The notes beneath the pieces were generated by a model. That model saw nothing but the letters and a program-made list of their open reading frames with translations. It had not been told where the DNA came from and made no database searches. A stretch of 23,561 nt of DNA from DASVEE01 sp036399695 (GTDB taxonomy: Bacteria > Acidobacteriota > Thermoanaerobaculia > Gp7-AA8), in assembly GCA_036399695.1 (NCBI GenBank), contig DASWMP010000239.1:1-23561 (forward strand), given 5' to 3'. The translations under genes and the position numbers were made by a program. The stretch's first letter is position 1, and each line of letters starts with the position of its first letter. Shown piece after piece: positions 20,914 to 23,561 of this stretch.

Positions 20914-22765
20914 GCGTCATCCGCTCGAAGAAGATCTGGCCGTGCAGCACGCGGATCGTCGTCTTTCCTTCACGGTCCACGTGCACGCGGTATGGCCGCG
21001 TATAGGGTCCGGTCGGCGGGAGCTCGTACGCGTGACCCGCGACTTCGATGAGCGCGGGTGTGCCGGTGCCGTAGTGGAGCACGTGGTCGCCTTCGCGGGC
21101 GAGGAACGTCAACGCGTTGCCGTCGCGCGCCATCCAGCCGCCGCGCTGGAGGAAGCGCTGCACCATCCAGACGTGAGGATGCAGCTCGCCGCCTTCGTGC
21201 TGCACGTGCGCGTCCTCGAACTGGATCGTCTTCCCGGGCCGCTTCGCCTGCGCGATACCCACCGCGATCGCCAGCGATAGCGCGGCGATGGCGAGCTGCG
21301 ACGGCACCTTCACGAAACGGAAAGCCACGAACGCGATGACCAGCACCACACCGCCGACGAAGGCCGCATCGTTGAGGCGGATGTAGCTCGGGAAGAGACG
21401 GGAGACGTCGGCGCTGTACAGCGTGGACAGCCATTCGCCCAGCGCGTTCTCGCCGTTGGCGATGTGGAAGAGGCGCCACGGATACGTCAGGCCATGAATC
21501 ACCAGCCCCCCGCTCCAGACGGCGATCACCGCCACGACACCGCGCGGCACCCGGCTCCACAGCTTCGCCGCGCCGAGGGCGAGCACCGGGAGGAAGACGA
21601 CGATGTAGCGGAGCGGCGGAGCCCAGCCGCCATGCCATTCGGCGCGCGGGAGCAGCGTCACGATGTACAGCGTCGCGGCGATGCAGCCGAGGCGGAAGCC
21701 TTCCGGCATCTGCTTCCAGCGGGTGATGGCGAAGATGCCGAGCAGGTAGAACGGCGCCTGGAAGGCGATGCCGGACATGCCGTCGAGCAGCAGCCCGAAG
21801 AAGCCGACGGCATAGCGCACCGGTTCGCCCGGCAGCAGCTCGCGCCAGGAATGCACGGAGGTGGCGCTGCCGGTGGCGAGCTTCAGGATGAGCAGCGGCA
21901 CGAGGACGATCGGGATGATGACGAGCGCCTTCTTCCCCTGCTTGAGCGCGAACATGATGGCCACCAGGCCGAAGCGCAGCTTGAGCAGCACCATGCCGAG
22001 GAGCGCCGGGGCCCAGCGCTGCGTGCGGCGGTCGCGGAAGCCGCGGATGGCCTCGACGAAACAGAACGCTGCCGGCACTTCCGGCCAGATGCGCGTCGCG
22101 TAGAAAAGGATCGGCGGCGCGAGGGCAAAGAAGCCGAAGATCGCCCGCTGCGTGGCCGCGTCGACCTCCTCTTCGTCGAACCATCGGAAGGTCGAGCGGA
22201 CCAGCAGCACACCGAAAAGGGCGATGGTGGCGATGGCCCCCGTGAGGCCGCCGGCGAGATAACCCGGCACCATCACCAGCGGCAGGAACGGCTCGTGCCG
22301 CGAATAGAGCTCCCCTCGCGAGCCGACCGGATCGCCGAGCTGCGGCTCGAGGTCGGTCCGGCCGCCGGCGCTTTCGGCGAGCGTGCGGTACTGGTTCGCG
22401 AGATCGAGATCGAAGTCGAGCACGATCGATTCGGTCACCAGCAGGTAGAACGGCTCGTCGCCGTCGATCGGCGTGAGCATCATGGCCGGGATCGAGATGC
22501 CGTAGAGCATGGCCGCCATCACCGCGGCACGGTTCGCCGACCAGCGGACCTGCGCGCCGCGGGCGATGAAGAGCAGCACGATCGCTACCTCGACGACCGC
22601 CAGCGTGATGAACCCGAGGCGCGCATCCAGAGCGATGTGACGCTGCAGCAAGAACGCGAGAGCGGCGGCCGCGAGCTGCGTGCCCCAGCAGGTGAGCAGC
22701 GTCCGTCCGCGCAGCGTGACGAGCGGCAGGAGCAGGATGACGACGGCGGCGGCAGCGGCGGTCAT
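20906..22765 (-). CDS. GT-C-type multi-pass membrane glycosyltransferase (putative)
   Basis: This 619-residue protein has about 12 hydrophobic segments. The first extracytoplasmic loop carries DGDEPFYLLVTESI (101-114), an acidic pair near the first helices as in GT-C enzymes that use polyprenyl-phosphate sugars. RHEPFLPLVMVPGYL and the RIWPEVPAAFCF segment are also characteristic of this uncharacterised branch. The C-terminal 100 residues are soluble and beta-rich, probably periplasmic. In this cluster it would modify or transfer sugars on the outer face of the inner membrane. ATG 22765 overlaps the preceding gene by 4 nt; its stop overlaps the next gene by 8 nt. It has not been matched to a named enzyme, so polymerase- or ligase-like roles remain possible. 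Confidence 0.8.
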   Translation of the reverse strand: MTAAAAAVVILLLPLVTLRGRTLLTCWGTQLAAAALAFLLQRHIALDARLGFITLAVVEVAIVLLFIARGAQVRWSANRAAVMAAMLYGISIPAMMLTPIDGDEPFYLLVTESIVLDFDLDLANQYRTLAESAGGRTDLEPQLGDPVGSRGELYSRHEPFLPLVMVPGYLAGGLTGAIATIALFGVLLVRSTFRWFDEEEVDAATQRAIFGFFALAPPILFYATRIWPEVPAAFCFVEAIRGFRDRRTQRWAPALLGMVLLKLRFGLVAIMFALKQGKKALVIIPIVLVPLLILKLATGSATSVHSWRELLPGEPVRYAVGFFGLLLDGMSGIAFQAPFYLLGIFAITRWKQMPEGFRLGCIAATLYIVTLLPRAEWHGGWAPPLRYIVVFLPVLALGAAKLWSRVPRGVVAVIAVWSGGLVIHGLTYPWRLFHIANGENALGEWLSTLYSADVSRLFPSYIRLNDAAFVGGVVLVIAFVAFRFVKVPSQLAIAALSLAIAVGIAQAKRPGKTIQFEDAHVQHEGGELHPHVWMVQRFLQRGGWMARDGNALTFLAREGDHVLHYGTGTPALIEVAGHAYELPPTGPYTRPYRVHVDREGKTTIRVLHGQIFFERMTHE

Positions 22766-23511
22766 CGCTTCAACTCGAACGCCTCGACCTGCAGCGACGC
22801 GCCGGCAGGCAGGCGGGAGTCGCCGGTCACGCGAATCGTCTTCGCATCGCGCGGCAGCGGCACCCGTCCGGCGCCGTCTACCCACGCCGAATAGCCGTAA
22901 CCGCGCACCTGGCCGGCCGGATCGCGCGGCAGCGGATTGCGCGCCGCGTAGAAGCTCTCGCGACGCATGTAGCCCCAGTCCGCCGCGTCGCCGATGCGGA
23001 TGTCCACGCCGCCCGGCTCCATCCGTCCGAGCGGCGTCCCGCGCATCATCCCCGGCACGTTCGCACCCGAAACGATGAGCGACTGCGCCCCTTCCGGAAC
23101 GTCGATCACCAGCGACCGCGAGGCCGCCAGCGCCTGATTCACGTGATGCCGTTCCGTGGCCGGCTGCCGCGTCTCGAAGAAGTAAGGAGTGGCCCGCGCC
23201 ACGATGCCGCTCCAGGGAAAGAACACCACGATGGCGGCGACCAGCGCCAGCGCCGGCACCGTGAGCCGCGGCATCGCCCGGCGAACCAGCGCCGCGACGA
23301 TCAGCACGATCACCGGCAGCAGCATCGTCCGCAACGGCACCGCCGGCGTGACCAGCGCGGTCGTAACCCCAATCAGCAGCGCAAACGGCGTAGACCGCAG
23401 AATGGCCACGATCGCCAGGCAGAACGCCAGCAGCACGAATTCACGGACAAACTGCCCCGGAAACGGAATCCACCGCAGCAGCAGGATGGCGCAGCCGGCA
23501 ATGATGAGCAT
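22762..23511 (-). CDS. Membrane protein with periplasmic C-terminal domain, unknown function
   Basis: This 249-residue protein has about four hydrophobic segments in the first 105 residues (MLIIAGCAILLL, FVLLAFCLAIVAIL, LLIGVTTALV, VPALALVAAIVVFF). A soluble domain of about 145 residues follows, with beta-strand-like stretches such as SLVIDVPEGAQSLIVSGAN and ADWGYMRRESF. It is the first cluster gene visible in this window and is translationally coupled (ATGA) to the GT-C-like protein, so they probably work together at the inner membrane. Start ATG 23511 has no evident ribosome site; the repeat-like sequence and G-run at the window edge begin 13 nt upstream, so an upstream start cannot be excluded. 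Confidence 0.7.
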   Translation of the reverse strand: MLIIAGCAILLLRWIPFPGQFVREFVLLAFCLAIVAILRSTPFALLIGVTTALVTPAVPLRTMLLPVIVLIVAALVRRAMPRLTVPALALVAAIVVFFPWSGIVARATPYFFETRQPATERHHVNQALAASRSLVIDVPEGAQSLIVSGANVPGMMRGTPLGRMEPGGVDIRIGDAADWGYMRRESFYAARNPLPRDPAGQVRGYGYSAWVDGAGRVPLPRDAKTIRVTGDSRLPAGASLQVEAFELKR

Positions 23512-23523
23512 GGCCGTGGGAGC

Positions 23524-23561
23524 TGGTTGGGCAGTTGGGGGGTGGGGGGGGGGGGGGGGGG
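23524..23561. repeat. TTGGGC-type repeat remnant and 18-base G run at the window end
   Basis: GGTTGGGCAGTTGGGG (23524-23539) matches the repeat motif at 3047-3084. It is followed by GGTGG and G only, with an unbroken run of 18 G (23544-23561) to the last base. A run of this length at a contig tip is more likely a sequencing or assembly artefact than genomic sequence. Confidence 0.7.

Noticed and set aside
21464..22894. 476-codon open frame on + opposite the GT-C-like protein
   Set aside because: Charged low-complexity translation antisense to a well-formed membrane protein; no start signal.

Overview
This is a high-GC bacterial chromosomal fragment with housekeeping genes and a polysaccharide-biosynthesis cluster. 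Nothing in it looks like a phage or plasmid backbone. The gene set (tsaB, rimI, trxB, rnd, recQ, a periplasm-facing M23 endopeptidase, and sugar-lipid glycosyltransferases) fits a diderm bacterium. The composition and the abundance of small palindromic intergenic repeats remind me of Acidobacteriota genomes, but that is an impression and not a proof. The window starts inside a dispersed palindrome and ends in an 18-base run of G, so it is probably a contig whose ends are assembly breaks at repeats.

Layout. (i) 1-3022: a group II PLP decarboxylase on +, then a minus-strand operon for dCMP deaminase, tsaB and rimI. (ii) 3023-4530: a 494-bp intergenic region with a repeat hairpin and a good sigma-70 promoter driving an M23 endopeptidase. 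A 42-nt inverted repeat closes that gene; it wraps a textbook terminator and also supplies the last codon and stop of the convergent gene. (iii) 4531-8321: minus-strand trxB overlapping an uncharacterised Rossmann-fold protein, a small secreted six-cysteine protein, a 163-bp MITE-like element with TA duplications inside CTAG, and a 43-bp tandem array. (iv) 8322-13490: RNase D coupled to an unknown nucleotidyltransferase-like gene, divergent from recQ, then an aromatic amino-acid decarboxylase. (v) 13491-14312: a lone nucleoside 2-deoxyribosyltransferase-like protein with an unassigned C-terminal half. (vi) 14331-23511: a minus-strand polysaccharide cluster of two membrane proteins, three GT2 enzymes, two GT4-type enzymes and a polyprenyl-phosphate sugar-1-phosphate transferase, mostly joined by 4- to 13-nt overlaps. 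The transferase would start a lipid-linked glycan on the inner membrane, the cytoplasmic glycosyltransferases would extend it, and the GT-C-like membrane protein would act from the outer face. No flippase or polymerase is seen here.

The most unusual signal is that short-motif repeats, some of them hairpin-forming, also lie in frame inside three adjacent glycosyltransferase genes. They add low-complexity peptides at presumed surface loops. A second signal is that several genes have a -10-like hexamer exactly 7 or 10 nt before the start codon, which suggests leaderless or nearly leaderless mRNAs.
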